Part shown: one piece after another, positions 5,991 to 15,562 of the stretch
How positions within the stretch are numbered: the first letter of the stretch is position 1
How the letters are laid out: each line of letters opens with the position of its first letter
NCBI RefSeq assembly: GCF_946479415.1
Contig: NZ_CAMLFY010000081.1
Location: 1 to 20,391, forward strand
From: an uncultured Shinella sp.
Lineage (GTDB): Bacteria; Pseudomonadota; Alphaproteobacteria; Rhizobiales; Rhizobiaceae
Direction of reading: 5' to 3'
Length of the DNA stretch: 20,391 nt
Program-made: the position numbers and the translations under genes
Notes under the pieces: generated by a model
The model's input: only the letters and a program-made list of their open reading frames with translations
Told to the model about the DNA's origin: nothing
The model's database searches: none

Positions 5991-7214
5991 ATGTCCAACC
6001 CGTATAAGGAAATTTTCAGCGTGCCGGGAACCAAGGGGTTTTCCGCCGCAGGCTTCCTCGCCCGCCTTCCCATCGCCATGGCACCGATCGGCATCGTCGC
6101 CATGCTGTCGCAGACCCATGGTGAATATTGGCTCGCCGGCGCCGTTTCGGCGACCTATGCGCTGACCAACGCCCTGATCGCCCCGCAGATCTCCCGCGCC
6201 GTCGACCGCTACGGCCAGTCTGCCGTGCTGACGCCGACGACCATCGTCTCCGTCATCGCCTTCCTCACGCTGATTGCCGCGGCAAACCAGGGCTGGCCGG
6301 TCTGGACGCTGTTTGCTTCGGCGCTGCTAGCCGCCGCCATGCCCAGCATGCCCGCCATGCTGCGCGCCCGCTGGACCGAGCTTTTCCGCGACCGCCCGGA
6401 GCTCAACACTGCCTTCGCCTTCGAATCGGCTGCTGACGAGCTGGTCTATATTGCCGGCGCCTCGCTGTCGGTCGGCCTCGCCGTTGCGCTGTTCCCGGAG
6501 GCCGGCATGCTGATCAGCACCGCCTTCCTCGCACTCGGCACCGTCGCCTTCGTGCTGCAACGGGCAACGGAACCCACTGTCCGCCACATCGCCGGCAGCA
6601 AACCGCAAAAATCGGCGATCCGCCTGCGCCCGGTCCAGATCATCACGCTCGCCCTGATCTTTGTCGGCGCTACCTTCGCCACGGCCGAAGTCAGTGCGGT
6701 CGCCATCACCAAGGATCTCGGCCAGCCGAATGCTGCAAGCCTCGTCATCGGCGTCTATGCCATCGGCTCCTTCGTCATCGGCCTCGTGCTCGGTGCGCTG
6801 AACCCGAAGCTTGCATTGCAGAAGCAGCTGATGATCGCCGTCGCCATTCTGGCGCTCACCGCACTGCCGCTGCCCTTTGCCGGCACCGTGCCGCTGCTGG
6901 CCATCGCCGTCTTCGTCAGCGGCATCGCCATCTCGCCGACCTTCATCACCGCCTTCGGCCTCATCGAGCGTCGTGTGCCCGAGACCATGCTGACCGAGGG
7001 CGTCACCTGGGTCACGACCGGTATCGGCATCGGCATGGCGCTGGGCGCCTTCGTCGCCGGCTGGGCTGTCGATACCTTCGGCCCGCATCACGGCTTCTGG
7101 GTCTCCGTCGCCGCCGGCCTCGGGGCCGCGCTCACCATCGCGCTCGGCCAGCGCACGCTCGCCGGCGAGGATTCCGACGGCGGCGTCTGCCCACTGGCGC
7201 AGGCCGCTGAATAG
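5991..7214 (+). CDS. MFS transporter (putative drug/toxin exporter)
   Basis: The protein has 407 residues with about twelve hydrophobic segments in two six-helix halves, separated by a polar loop near residues 195-215. This is the normal size and plan of a 12-TM major facilitator. Conserved-looking landmarks are PQISRAVDRYG between helices 2 and 3 and TEGVTWVTTGIGIGMALGAFVAGWAVDTFG near the end, the latter typical of sugar-efflux/drug-efflux-like MFS proteins. It should use the proton gradient to export small molecules across the inner membrane. The ATG at 5991 has AGGAG at 5980-5984. Control by the divergent TetR-type protein through the three operators is strongly suggested. The substrate is not known. 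A GC-rich hairpin follows the stop. Confidence 0.9.
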   Translation: MSNPYKEIFSVPGTKGFSAAGFLARLPIAMAPIGIVAMLSQTHGEYWLAGAVSATYALTNALIAPQISRAVDRYGQSAVLTPTTIVSVIAFLTLIAAANQGWPVWTLFASALLAAAMPSMPAMLRARWTELFRDRPELNTAFAFESAADELVYIAGASLSVGLAVALFPEAGMLISTAFLALGTVAFVLQRATEPTVRHIAGSKPQKSAIRLRPVQIITLALIFVGATFATAEVSAVAITKDLGQPNAASLVIGVYAIGSFVIGLVLGALNPKLALQKQLMIAVAILALTALPLPFAGTVPLLAIAVFVSGIAISPTFITAFGLIERRVPETMLTEGVTWVTTGIGIGMALGAFVAGWAVDTFGPHHGFWVSVAAGLGAALTIALGQRTLAGEDSDGGVCPLAQAAE

Positions 7215-7220
7215 GCCCGC

Positions 7221-7246
7221 AAGGCCCGGCCACCGCGCCGGGCCTT
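7221..7246 (+). terminator. Hairpin terminator after the MFS gene
   Basis: A perfect 10-bp stem (AAGGCCCGGC with GCCGGGCCTT) encloses a 6-nt loop, 6 bases after the stop codon. Only two Ts follow. Confidence 0.65.
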
Positions 7247-7258
7247 CACGCCCATGGC

Positions 7259-7287
7259 TTGACGCCATCGCGCCGCACCGGTAACGA
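7259..7287 (+). promoter_or_regulatory. Weak candidate promoter of the MATE gene
   Basis: TTGACG (7259-7264), a 17-bp spacer and TAACGA (7282-7287) lie just after the MFS terminator. The -10 is poor. The remaining leader to the MATE start (about 145 bp) shows no riboswitch that I recognise. Confidence 0.28.
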
Positions 7288-7432
7288 GCACTTCAAGGTC
7301 ACAGATACCTGCCGCTCGCAGACGAAAGTCCCGGTGAAATCTGATCTTGGACGAACCCGACCCTCGAAGCATTTCGTGCGGCAGGCAATGCGAGCCCCTC
7401 CCTCCCATCGGAATGCATAGGAGGAGAGCGGG

Positions 7433-8794
7433 ATGTCGCAAGACCATTCCAACCCATTTCTGACCGCGCCGCTCGGCGCGCTTTTCGCCAGGACGGCAGC
7501 ACCCATGGTCTTCGTCATGAGCATGAACGGGCTTTTGACCGTCATGGATGCCGTGATGCTCGGCCTCTATGCCGGGCCGGAGGCCGTCGCCGCCGTCACG
7601 GCGGTCTTTCCCATCTTCATGCTGCTGGTGGCGCTCGCCACCCTCGTCGGCAGCGGTATGGCGAGCCTGCTCGCCCGCCGTCTCGGCGCCGGCGACCTGC
7701 CGGCGGCCCGCATCGTCTTCGCCGCGGCCCACTGGCTGGCGCTGGCCATCGGCGCGGCCTTCATCCTGGCCTTTCTCGCCGCCGGTCCCGCCCTCATCGC
7801 CGCCATCGCCAATGGTGCGCCGGTGCTCGAAACACTGGCCTATCGCTATATCGCGATCGTCGTCGTCTTTTCGCCGCTCCAACTGCTGCTGGCGGTCAAT
7901 GTCGACGCGCTTCGCTGCGAGGGTCGTGTCGGGCTGATGGCGCTGGCGAGCCTCTTCGTCTCGCTGGCCAACCTTGCCTTCAACTATATCCTGATCGTGG
8001 GTTTTAATCTCGGCGTTACCGGCTCCGCGCTCGGGACCGTGCTGGCGCAACTGTTGGCGCTCGGCATTCTCGTGGTGTTCAGGATTGTCGGGAAAACGAA
8101 CCTTCGCCTCGCGGACATCATGGGCAAACCATCCCACCTGTCCGAATCGACACGAGACATCCTGGCGCTCGGTGCACCGCAAAGCCTCGGCTTCATCGGC
8201 CTCGCGCTCGTTTCCGCCACGGTCATCGCTGCCCTGCAAATCGCGGCAGGCAGCGCCTACGAAACCCTGGTCACGGCCTACGGCATCGTCACGCGCATCC
8301 TGACCTTCGCCTATCTGCCGCTGCTCGGTATGAGCCAGGCCGTGCAGACGATCCTCGGCAACAACCATGGCGCCGGCCTGACGCAGCGCGCCAATGCGAT
8401 GCTGCGCCTCGGCCTCGCCGCCGTCCTCCTCTATTGCCTCGGCATCGAGATCCTGCTTGTCACCGTGCCCGGCCAGATCGCCGGCCTGTTCGTTGCGGAT
8501 GCGTCCGTCATCGCTGCCGTCACCCGCATCATGCCGATCATGGCCGCGTTCTACACCGTCTCCGGCCCGCTCATGGTCATCGCCGGTTCCTTCCAGGCGA
8601 TCGGCGATGCCAAACGCGCGGCCCTGCTGAGCCTCGCAAAGCCCTATCTCTTCACCATGCCACTGGTGCTGGTCCTGACCACGTTTTTTGGAGAAAGCGG
8701 CATCTGGTTCGCCATGCCGGCTGCGGACGCGCTGCTGCTTGCCCTAACGGCCATTACGTTGCGGCAAGCAACCCGGCGCACGGTCGCCCAATGA
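7433..8794 (+). CDS. MATE-family multidrug efflux transporter
   Basis: The protein has 453 residues with about twelve membrane segments in two similar halves, the usual MATE size. The family signatures are visible: GSGMASLLARRLGAGD (73-88) in the first half and LGMSQAVQTILGNNHGAG (from about 298) at the equivalent place in the second. It would export cationic or aromatic compounds from the cytoplasm using a proton or sodium gradient. A strong ribosome-binding site (AGGAGGAG) lies just before the ATG at 7433. It has its own leader, separated from the MFS gene by a hairpin, and none of the CATACGnnnCGTATG sites, so joint control with the MFS gene is not supported. It converges on pyrG through a shared terminator. 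Confidence 0.93.
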   Translation: MSQDHSNPFLTAPLGALFARTAAPMVFVMSMNGLLTVMDAVMLGLYAGPEAVAAVTAVFPIFMLLVALATLVGSGMASLLARRLGAGDLPAARIVFAAAHWLALAIGAAFILAFLAAGPALIAAIANGAPVLETLAYRYIAIVVVFSPLQLLLAVNVDALRCEGRVGLMALASLFVSLANLAFNYILIVGFNLGVTGSALGTVLAQLLALGILVVFRIVGKTNLRLADIMGKPSHLSESTRDILALGAPQSLGFIGLALVSATVIAALQIAAGSAYETLVTAYGIVTRILTFAYLPLLGMSQAVQTILGNNHGAGLTQRANAMLRLGLAAVLLYCLGIEILLVTVPGQIAGLFVADASVIAAVTRIMPIMAAFYTVSGPLMVIAGSFQAIGDAKRAALLSLAKPYLFTMPLVLVLTTFFGESGIWFAMPAADALLLALTAITLRQATRRTVAQ

Positions 8795-8829
8795 AAAACC
8801 GCCCGGTGCTTGCGGCGCCGGGCGGTTTT
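8795..8829. terminator. Bidirectional terminator between the MATE gene and pyrG
   Basis: A perfect 12-bp stem (AAAACCGCCCGG with CCGGGCGGTTTT) encloses an 11-nt loop. A-runs on one side and T-runs on the other let it work as an intrinsic terminator in both directions. It serves the MATE gene on plus and pyrG on minus. Confidence 0.9.
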
Positions 8830-8848
8830 CAAAACTGCATTGCTACAC

Positions 8849-10561
<1,713 letters not shown>

Positions 10562-10574
10562 TTACACAGAAGAA

Positions 10575-10600
10575 GGCCGGTTGGTGTGACGCAACCGGCC
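10575..10600 (-). terminator. Hairpin terminator after secG
   Basis: A perfect 9-bp stem (GGCCGGTTG with CAACCGGCC) with an 8-nt loop follows the secG stop by 23 bases. On the minus strand it is followed by TTCTTCT. The longer T-run is on the plus-strand side, where no gene needs it. Confidence 0.65.
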
Positions 10601-10623
10601 GGTTTGTTTTTTTCTTTTGCGGC

Positions 10624-11112
10624 TTACTGGCCGCTCGGAACACCGGCGTTGCCGCCCGTGCCCGTCGTCGCTCCACCCGTCGTGCCGGTGCCCGTCGTCG
10701 TGGTCGTGTTGCCGGTGCCGGTTGCAGCGCCGCCTTCGGTCGGAACGGCGTCCGTGCCGGTCGTGGCGGGCGTCTGGTTGGTGGTGTTGTTCTGCGTGCC
10801 CTGTTCCGGCTTCTTCTCGCCGCCGAGGGAATCGAGAACGCCGCCCGTACCGGTCGTGCCGGGAATACGGTCGAGAATGTCGGTCGGCTGCGATTCCCAG
10901 CGGGCGATGATGCCCATGCCGAGCGCCAGCACGAAGAACAGCGTCGCCAGGATCGCCGTGGTGCGCGTCAGGGCATTGGCCGTGCCGCGCGCCGACATGA
11001 AGCCGGAACCGCCGCCGATGCCGAGGCCGCCGCCTTCCGAGCGCTGGATCAGCACGACGCCGATCAGTGCGACGACGACCATGAGATAGATGACGAGCAA
11101 AATGGTCTGCAT
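10624..11112 (-). CDS. secG: Preprotein translocase subunit SecG
   Basis: SecG is the small membrane partner of SecY/SecE that helps SecA-driven export. The 162-residue protein has TM1 (about 3-22), the conserved cytoplasmic loop QRSEGGGLGIGGGSGF (23-38) and ARGTANALTRTTA leading to TM2 (about 52-70). This is a complete SecG core in the first 75 residues. The rest is a low-complexity tail rich in Thr, Gly, Asn and Pro, about twice the length of the core of enteric SecG. The ATG at 11112 was chosen because TM1 starts there. A longer open frame to 11199 runs through the likely promoter. It sits between tpiA and pyrG, a common alphaproteobacterial order. Confidence 0.95.
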   Translation of the reverse strand: MQTILLVIYLMVVVALIGVVLIQRSEGGGLGIGGGSGFMSARGTANALTRTTAILATLFFVLALGMGIIARWESQPTDILDRIPGTTGTGGVLDSLGGEKKPEQGTQNNTTNQTPATTGTDAVPTEGGAATGTGNTTTTTGTGTTGGATTGTGGNAGVPSGQ

Positions 11113-11158
11113 GTTTAAGGATCCCGGCCAGACGGCCCAAAATTCAGGTTTGCGGCTC

Positions 11159-11186
11159 AATATACCAAGCCGTGCGCCATTCCAAG
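11159..11186 (-). promoter_or_regulatory. Candidate secG promoter
   Basis: On the minus strand, CTTGGA (11186-11181), a 16-bp spacer and TATATT (11164-11159) resemble the rhizobial CTTGAC/CTATAT promoter type. It ends 46 bp before the secG start. Confidence 0.45.
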
Positions 11187-11201
11187 CCCTTCCCGCCAAT
11201 C

Positions 11202-11227
11202 CGCCCGCCCTTTTGCTCGGGCAGGCG
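11202..11227 (-). terminator. GC-rich hairpin after tpiA
   Basis: CGCCCGCCC pairs with GGGCAGGCG (8 of 9 bases) around an 8-nt loop, 17 bases after the tpiA stop. No T-run follows on the minus strand, so it may be only a weak terminator. Confidence 0.4.
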
Positions 11228-11244
11228 AATGATCAACGCGGGTG

Positions 11245-12015
11245 TCAGGCCGTCAGCGCTTCGTATGCGCGGTAGATGGCAAGGAAGTCGTCGGATTTCA
11301 AGCTCGCGCCGCCGATCAGCGCGCCGTCGACATTGGCGATGCCCATCAATTCCTTCGCATTGCCGGGCTTGACCGAGCCGCCATAGAGGATGCGCATCTT
11401 GGCGCCCTCGCCCAAAAACCGGCTCTTGAGTTCGGCGCGCATGAAGGCATGTGCCTCTTCCACATCATCAGCCGTCGGCGTAAGCCCCGTGCCGATCGCC
11501 CAGACGGGCTCATAGGCGATGACCGTGTTTTCCGCCGTCGCACCATCCGGCACGGAGCCGTCGAGCTGCGTTTTCAAGACGTCCAGCGTCTTGCCGGCCT
11601 TGCGCTCATCCCCGGTCTCGCCGATGCAGATGATGGCGACGAGGTCGTTCGCGTAGGCAATTTCCGCCTTGGCGCGCACCAGCGCATCGCTTTCCTTGTG
11701 GTCGGTGCGGCGCTCGGAATGGCCGACGATCACATGGGTGCCGAAGCAATCTGCGATCATTTCGGCGGAGATATCGCCGGTATGGGCGCCGGATGCCTTT
11801 TCATGGCAATCCTGCGCGCCGATCTGCAACGGGCTGTCAGTGCAGAGCGCCGTCGCCACATAGAGCAAGGTGGCCGGCGGGCAGATCAGCGTCTCGACCT
11901 TTTCGGAAAGCGGTCCCATCACGCCTTCGGCCATCGCCTTGATCTGGTCGAGCGATGCGCGCGTGCCGTTCATCTTCCAGTTTCCGGCAACAAGCGGGGT
12001 TACGTCCGGTGTCAT
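11245..12015 (-). CDS. tpiA: Triosephosphate isomerase
   Basis: Triosephosphate isomerase interconverts dihydroxyacetone phosphate and glyceraldehyde 3-phosphate in glycolysis and gluconeogenesis. The 256-residue protein has all catalytic residues: K14 in GNWKMNG, H99 in VIVGHSERR, and E169 in [11 protein letters not shown] at the start of the flexible loop. The phosphate-binding [11 protein letters not shown] (209-219) is also present. The ATG at 12015 is preceded by a good AGGGAGG ribosome-binding site. It is divergent from the caspase-like gene across 158 bp. It leads a tpiA-secG-pyrG series on the minus strand, although hairpins separate the three genes. It is an ordinary housekeeping gene. 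Confidence 0.98.
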   Translation of the reverse strand: MTPDVTPLVAGNWKMNGTRASLDQIKAMAEGVMGPLSEKVETLICPPATLLYVATALCTDSPLQIGAQDCHEKASGAHTGDISAEMIADCFGTHVIVGHSERRTDHKESDALVRAKAEIAYANDLVAIICIGETGDERKAGKTLDVLKTQLDGSVPDGATAENTVIAYEPVWAIGTGLTPTADDVEEAHAFMRAELKSRFLGEGAKMRILYGGSVKPGNAKELMGIANVDGALIGGASLKSDDFLAIYRAYEALTA

Positions 12016-12173
12016 GAGGCCTCCCTATCCGTAAAATTCCGTCGGCTTGCGGCGTAGCAAATCGAAGCCCCCAAGAAAAGCCGTCCTGTGGCCAAGCGAA
12101 TTCGAATATGCAAGGGATCTGATCCGTGATTGCTGATATCGCGACATGCGTGTGAGGAAGGCGAAAGGGGCAC

Positions 12174-13751
12174 ATGCTTCCCTCGATACTGCGCATTCTC
12201 TTCATCCTGACGGTGCTGCTTTCGGCCGGCAGCGCCGCCGCGCAGGATTCCGCCGCAGTGGACGGCCAGACGCGCGGCCTGATGGGCATCAAGTCCGAGG
12301 TGCAAAAAATTACCGCCGGCGACACGTTGACGGTGCCCGACGCCTCGTTCAAGCGCATGGCGCTGGTCATCGGCATGTCCGCCTACAGTTCGATCTCTCC
12401 ACTGAAAAACACCGCCTCCGACGCCCGCGCGGTCGCCGATATGCTGCAACGCCTCGGCTTCACGGTCGATCTCGCCGTCGATGTGCCGCTCGTCCAGATG
12501 CGGGAGACGGTCACGGCCTTTTCGCGCAAGGTCGAGACCGCCGATATCGCGCTTGTCTATTATGCCGGCCACGGCGTGGAGGCGGCCGGCGAAAACTATC
12601 TCGTGCCGATCGATATCAAGGTCGATGACCCCGCGAAAATCCCTGATCAGGCCGTCAGCCTGTCCACGGTGCTGCGCAGCGTGGAGCGGGCGCGAAAGCT
12701 GCGCGTCGTCATTCTCGATTCCTGCCGCAACAATCCCTTTCCGACATTGGCCGGCGTGGTGGCGGCCAATGGCGCGAAGCTCGGCGGCGATGGTCTCGCG
12801 GCGCCGGATCCCTCACGAGGTATGCTGGTGATCTACGCGGCCGAAGGCGGCAAGGTGGCGCTCGATGGCGATGGCGAGCACAGCCCCTTCGCCACCGCCA
12901 TCCTCGAAAACCTGCCCAGGCCGAATGTCGAGATCGGCCTCGTCTTCCGCCAGGTGCGGGACCGCGTGATGTCGCTCACCGCCAATCGCCAGCAGCCGCA
13001 TTTCTACGGCTCCCTGTCGGGTGCGCCCTATTTCCTGGCCGGCGAGGATGCCGCCGTCGCCGATAACGGCGACAAGGCTTCGCAATGGCAGGCGCTGAAG
13101 CCCGATCAGGAGGTGCAGCTCGCGGCCCTTGCAGGCGAAGGCAATACGCGCGCCATGCTGGGGCTCGGCTATATGGCGCTGACGCCGGACAGCCAGAAAT
13201 TCCAGCCCGAAAAAGCCTTCGAATTTTTCCGCAAAGCCGCTGAAGCCGGCGATGCCGAAGCCGTGTTCGAACTCGGCAAGCTGCATGAAAAGGGCATCGG
13301 CACGACACAGAACGTGCCTGAGGCGATCAAACTCTACCAGCGCGCCGCCGATCTCGGTTTCGCCGACGCGATCAACGATCTCGGCTTCCTCTATTACCAG
13401 GGCGCGGAGGGTTTGCCGCGCAATCCGCAAAAAGCGGTCGAACTCTTCATCCGCGCGGCGGATCTGCGTCATCCGCAGGCGATGTTCAACGTCGCCGCGC
13501 TGATCGACGACGGGCTGGTGCCCGGCAAGACCCCGGAAGACGCGGCGACCTATCTTTACCAGGCGCTGCGCTCTGGCGTGGACGACGTTCTCCAGCAGCT
13601 CTCGACGCGTCCGACCATGTTCAAGCCGCAAACGCGCCGCGCGCTGCAGGCGGAGCTCAGCCGCAACAAGTTCTACAAGGGCAGCATCGACGGCGAGATC
13701 GGCGCGGGCACCCAGCGCAGCATGCGCATCGCCTTCGGCCGGACGGAATAG
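12174..13751 (+). CDS. Secreted caspase-like (peptidase C14) protein with Sel1 repeats
   Basis: The protein has 525 residues. A signal peptide (1-23, ending AAA before QD) sends it to the periplasm. Residues about 60-285 are a caspase p20-like domain beginning KRMALVIGMSAY, with the His of YYAGHGVE (H133) and Cys of ILDSCRNNPF (C184) intact. Residues about 320-470 contain about four Sel1/TPR-like repeats (for example PEKAFEFFRKAAEAGDAEAV). Residues about 485-521 resemble a peptidoglycan-binding-type domain (YKGSIDGEIGAGTQRSM). An active Cys protease acting on periplasmic proteins in a repeat-built complex is plausible, but the substrate and role are unknown. GAGGAAGG and AAGGGG precede the ATG. 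Its partner gene follows after 15 bp, so the two are probably co-transcribed. Confidence 0.88.
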   Translation: MLPSILRILFILTVLLSAGSAAAQDSAAVDGQTRGLMGIKSEVQKITAGDTLTVPDASFKRMALVIGMSAYSSISPLKNTASDARAVADMLQRLGFTVDLAVDVPLVQMRETVTAFSRKVETADIALVYYAGHGVEAAGENYLVPIDIKVDDPAKIPDQAVSLSTVLRSVERARKLRVVILDSCRNNPFPTLAGVVAANGAKLGGDGLAAPDPSRGMLVIYAAEGGKVALDGDGEHSPFATAILENLPRPNVEIGLVFRQVRDRVMSLTANRQQPHFYGSLSGAPYFLAGEDAAVADNGDKASQWQALKPDQEVQLAALAGEGNTRAMLGLGYMALTPDSQKFQPEKAFEFFRKAAEAGDAEAVFELGKLHEKGIGTTQNVPEAIKLYQRAADLGFADAINDLGFLYYQGAEGLPRNPQKAVELFIRAADLRHPQAMFNVAALIDDGLVPGKTPEDAATYLYQALRSGVDDVLQQLSTRPTMFKPQTRRALQAELSRNKFYKGSIDGEIGAGTQRSMRIAFGRTE

Positions 13752-13766
13752 GGGAAGTCAAAAGAC

Positions 13767-14375
13767 ATGATCAAATCGTCCCGTTTGCGCTTGATCCACG
13801 CCGCGTTGCTCGCCGGTGCCCTCGCCCTTACCGCCATGCCCGATGCCCTGGGCCAGACGAGCCCCGGTCGAGGCAGCACCTCGGCTCTCGGCACGGGCAG
13901 CGCCGCCTCTTCGGACGCCGTTGGCATGCCGACGGACTATCTGACATCCGCGATCGTGAAGAACATCAACGGCGCGCGCGCCGAATGCGCCAGCTACGAG
14001 CCCGTCTATCGCATCGATTGTCTGCGCCAGCGCCTTGCGGACATCGCCCAGCGCATCCCTGCGGGACCGGCCTATGCCGAGGCCCGCCAGATCATCAAAC
14101 GCGCCTCCGGCAAGCTCGGCCGTATCCAGGCGGGCATTACCGACCACAAGGCACCACGACAGCGCTCAAGGGCCAATCCGCGACTGAAGCAGCCGAAGAC
14201 CTATGCGGCGGTCAAGCGCGAAAATCTGGATAAGGCCATGGAGCAGGCGCGGCAGGTCATCGAGGAAGCCGAGACGCAATTGCTGCGCGCCGCCGAAAAC
14301 TCGGAAAAACGCGCCGGTCACTATCAGAAAATCGCCGCTGCGCTCGATTCGACGAAGGTGCTTCTGCGCTCGTAA
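13767..14375 (+). CDS. Small secreted protein of unknown function, partner of the caspase-like gene
   Basis: I do not recognise a family. The 202-residue protein has an N-terminal signal peptide (basic MIKSSRLRLIH, hydrophobic 11-24, cleavage likely near ALG before QT at 29/30). A Ser/Gly-rich linker (31-52) follows. The mature part has two cysteines, C74 and C85, which could form a disulfide, a basic Arg/Lys/Pro stretch around 125-145, and a C-terminal helix-rich region (about 148-200) that may form a coiled coil. It follows the caspase-like gene after 15 bp with GGGGA before its ATG, so it is probably in the same operon and may be a partner, substrate or inhibitor (inference). It converges with the hydrolase gene, 4 bp apart. 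Confidence 0.8.
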   Translation: MIKSSRLRLIHAALLAGALALTAMPDALGQTSPGRGSTSALGTGSAASSDAVGMPTDYLTSAIVKNINGARAECASYEPVYRIDCLRQRLADIAQRIPAGPAYAEARQIIKRASGKLGRIQAGITDHKAPRQRSRANPRLKQPKTYAAVKRENLDKAMEQARQVIEEAETQLLRAAENSEKRAGHYQKIAAALDSTKVLLRS

Positions 14376-14379
14376 AATC

Positions 14380-15264
14380 CTAATGGGCAAACAGCCAGTT
14401 CAGCGTTTCCCGCCAGTCGGTCATGCGAACCGGCGTGCCGTGACCGCCGGTCTGGAACAGCACGAACCGCGCCGGGATACCGGCTTTGCGCAGCTTGCGG
14501 AACACCGTGATCTGGTCGTTCGCCGCATAGACGCTGTCGCTGTCGCCATGGGTGAAGAAAACAGGCAGCTTCGCCTTGAAGGCCGGCGTCTTCGCATAGT
14601 CGCCATCCGCCGCCCCGCCCATCAGCACCATGCCCGAGAGGCTTTTGACGGCAACGGGATCGCGCACCACGCGGGCACAGATGAAACTGCCCATCGAAGC
14701 ACAGGCCAGAATGACCGGCGCATCCGGCGAGAGCGCCTTGGCACGCAGGATCAGCCCTGAGACATGCGCGGCCCCCGCATCGTCAAAGGACGTCACGCTC
14801 GGGGCATAGTAGACACCGCCGCCCCGCACCGCGAGGTTCTTCAGCCGGTTGAAATTGCCGCCGAAACTCCAGTCATTGCTGCCGAGCCGACGGTCGCCGC
14901 CACGGCCGTGGATGAAGATGACCGTGAAGGCCGCCCCCTCGCCCTTGCCGGTCATCGTCACATCGATCGGCCCGGCCGGCGTGTCGACCGTCGCATTCTG
15001 TTGCGCCTTCTTCACCGCCGTCGAGACATAGGTCGATTTCACCCGGCGTTCCGGCACCTGGTCGCGGCCGTTGATGTCACGCATTTCCTGATAATCGACG
15101 ACGCGCAGCGCCCCGTCATCCGTCGTCTCGACCACCGTGCCATAGGCGAACAGCTCGTCCTTCCAGGGCTTAAGCGTCACCGCCATCGCATCCTGCACGG
15201 CCATGCCGGCGAAGAGCGCGGCGAAAACCAGCCTTTTCAGGCAATGAACTGTGGACTGACGCAT
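14380..15264 (-). CDS. Exported alpha/beta hydrolase
   Basis: The protein has 294 residues. The N terminus (LKRLVFAALFAGMAVQDAMA) is a signal peptide with likely cleavage near residue 28, so the enzyme is periplasmic. The alpha/beta-hydrolase core shows the oxyanion segment FIHGRGGD (117-124), the nucleophile elbow ACASMGSF (S190), FFTHGDSDSVY (acid D241 or D243) and GGHGTP (H275). The elbow reads CxSxG instead of GxSxG. It should be an esterase or thioesterase-like hydrolase of unknown substrate. The ATG at 15264 has AAGGAG upstream, and the longer open frame above it has no such support. It is divergent from parE across 298 bp and converges with the caspase partner gene. Confidence 0.85.
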   Translation of the reverse strand: MRQSTVHCLKRLVFAALFAGMAVQDAMAVTLKPWKDELFAYGTVVETTDDGALRVVDYQEMRDINGRDQVPERRVKSTYVSTAVKKAQQNATVDTPAGPIDVTMTGKGEGAAFTVIFIHGRGGDRRLGSNDWSFGGNFNRLKNLAVRGGGVYYAPSVTSFDDAGAAHVSGLILRAKALSPDAPVILACASMGSFICARVVRDPVAVKSLSGMVLMGGAADGDYAKTPAFKAKLPVFFTHGDSDSVYAANDQITVFRKLRKAGIPARFVLFQTGGHGTPVRMTDWRETLNWLFAH

Positions 15265-15542
15265 GAACGGCGGCTCCTTGGGGCTGGCGATACTTGCCAT
15301 CCACCCGCCCGCAACGCAATCCTTGGTCCAGCGGTTGGCGCGGCTTGACGACCGACGGACACGGGGGCGCCGCATAGTAGCGGCAAAAGACGAGACAGGA
15401 CGGCCGGCCGGCGAAAGCCCGGCGTTGCCCTGCTGCCATCGCGAAATTTCCCTAAATCTGGCAGAGTCGCAGGTGATTCGCCGACCATCCCTTTTGCGCC
15501 AGATGCCGATCCCCGTGGATCGGCGGGGAAAACTGGCAAACG

Positions 15543-15557
15543 GAACAAACTCTGAAC
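15543..15557 (+). promoter_or_regulatory. LexA-type SOS box (GAAC-N7-GAAC) before parE
   Basis: GAAC (15543-15546), seven bases and GAAC (15554-15557) match the alphaproteobacterial LexA recognition sequence, a direct repeat written GTTC-N7-GTTC on the other strand. It ends 5 bp before the parE ATG, so bound LexA would block transcript elongation or initiation. The match is short enough to occur by chance, but its place is notable. Confidence 0.5.
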
Positions 15558-15562
15558 GGCCC

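Noticed and set aside
7247..7432. A riboswitch in the MATE leader
   Set aside because: I could not find a conserved aptamer core or a terminator/anti-terminator pair. Only a weak promoter and a strong ribosome-binding site are visible.
7088..8368. A 426-codon minus-strand frame opposite the MATE gene and the MFS end
   Set aside because: The translation is rich in Asp, Arg, Glu, Gly and Gln with no family likeness. It covers a hairpin and the MATE ribosome-binding site.
15285..15300. A sigma-54 promoter (TGGC...TTGC) upstream of the exported hydrolase/parE region
   Set aside because: The GG and GC elements are 8 rather than 10 bp apart, so the spacing is wrong.
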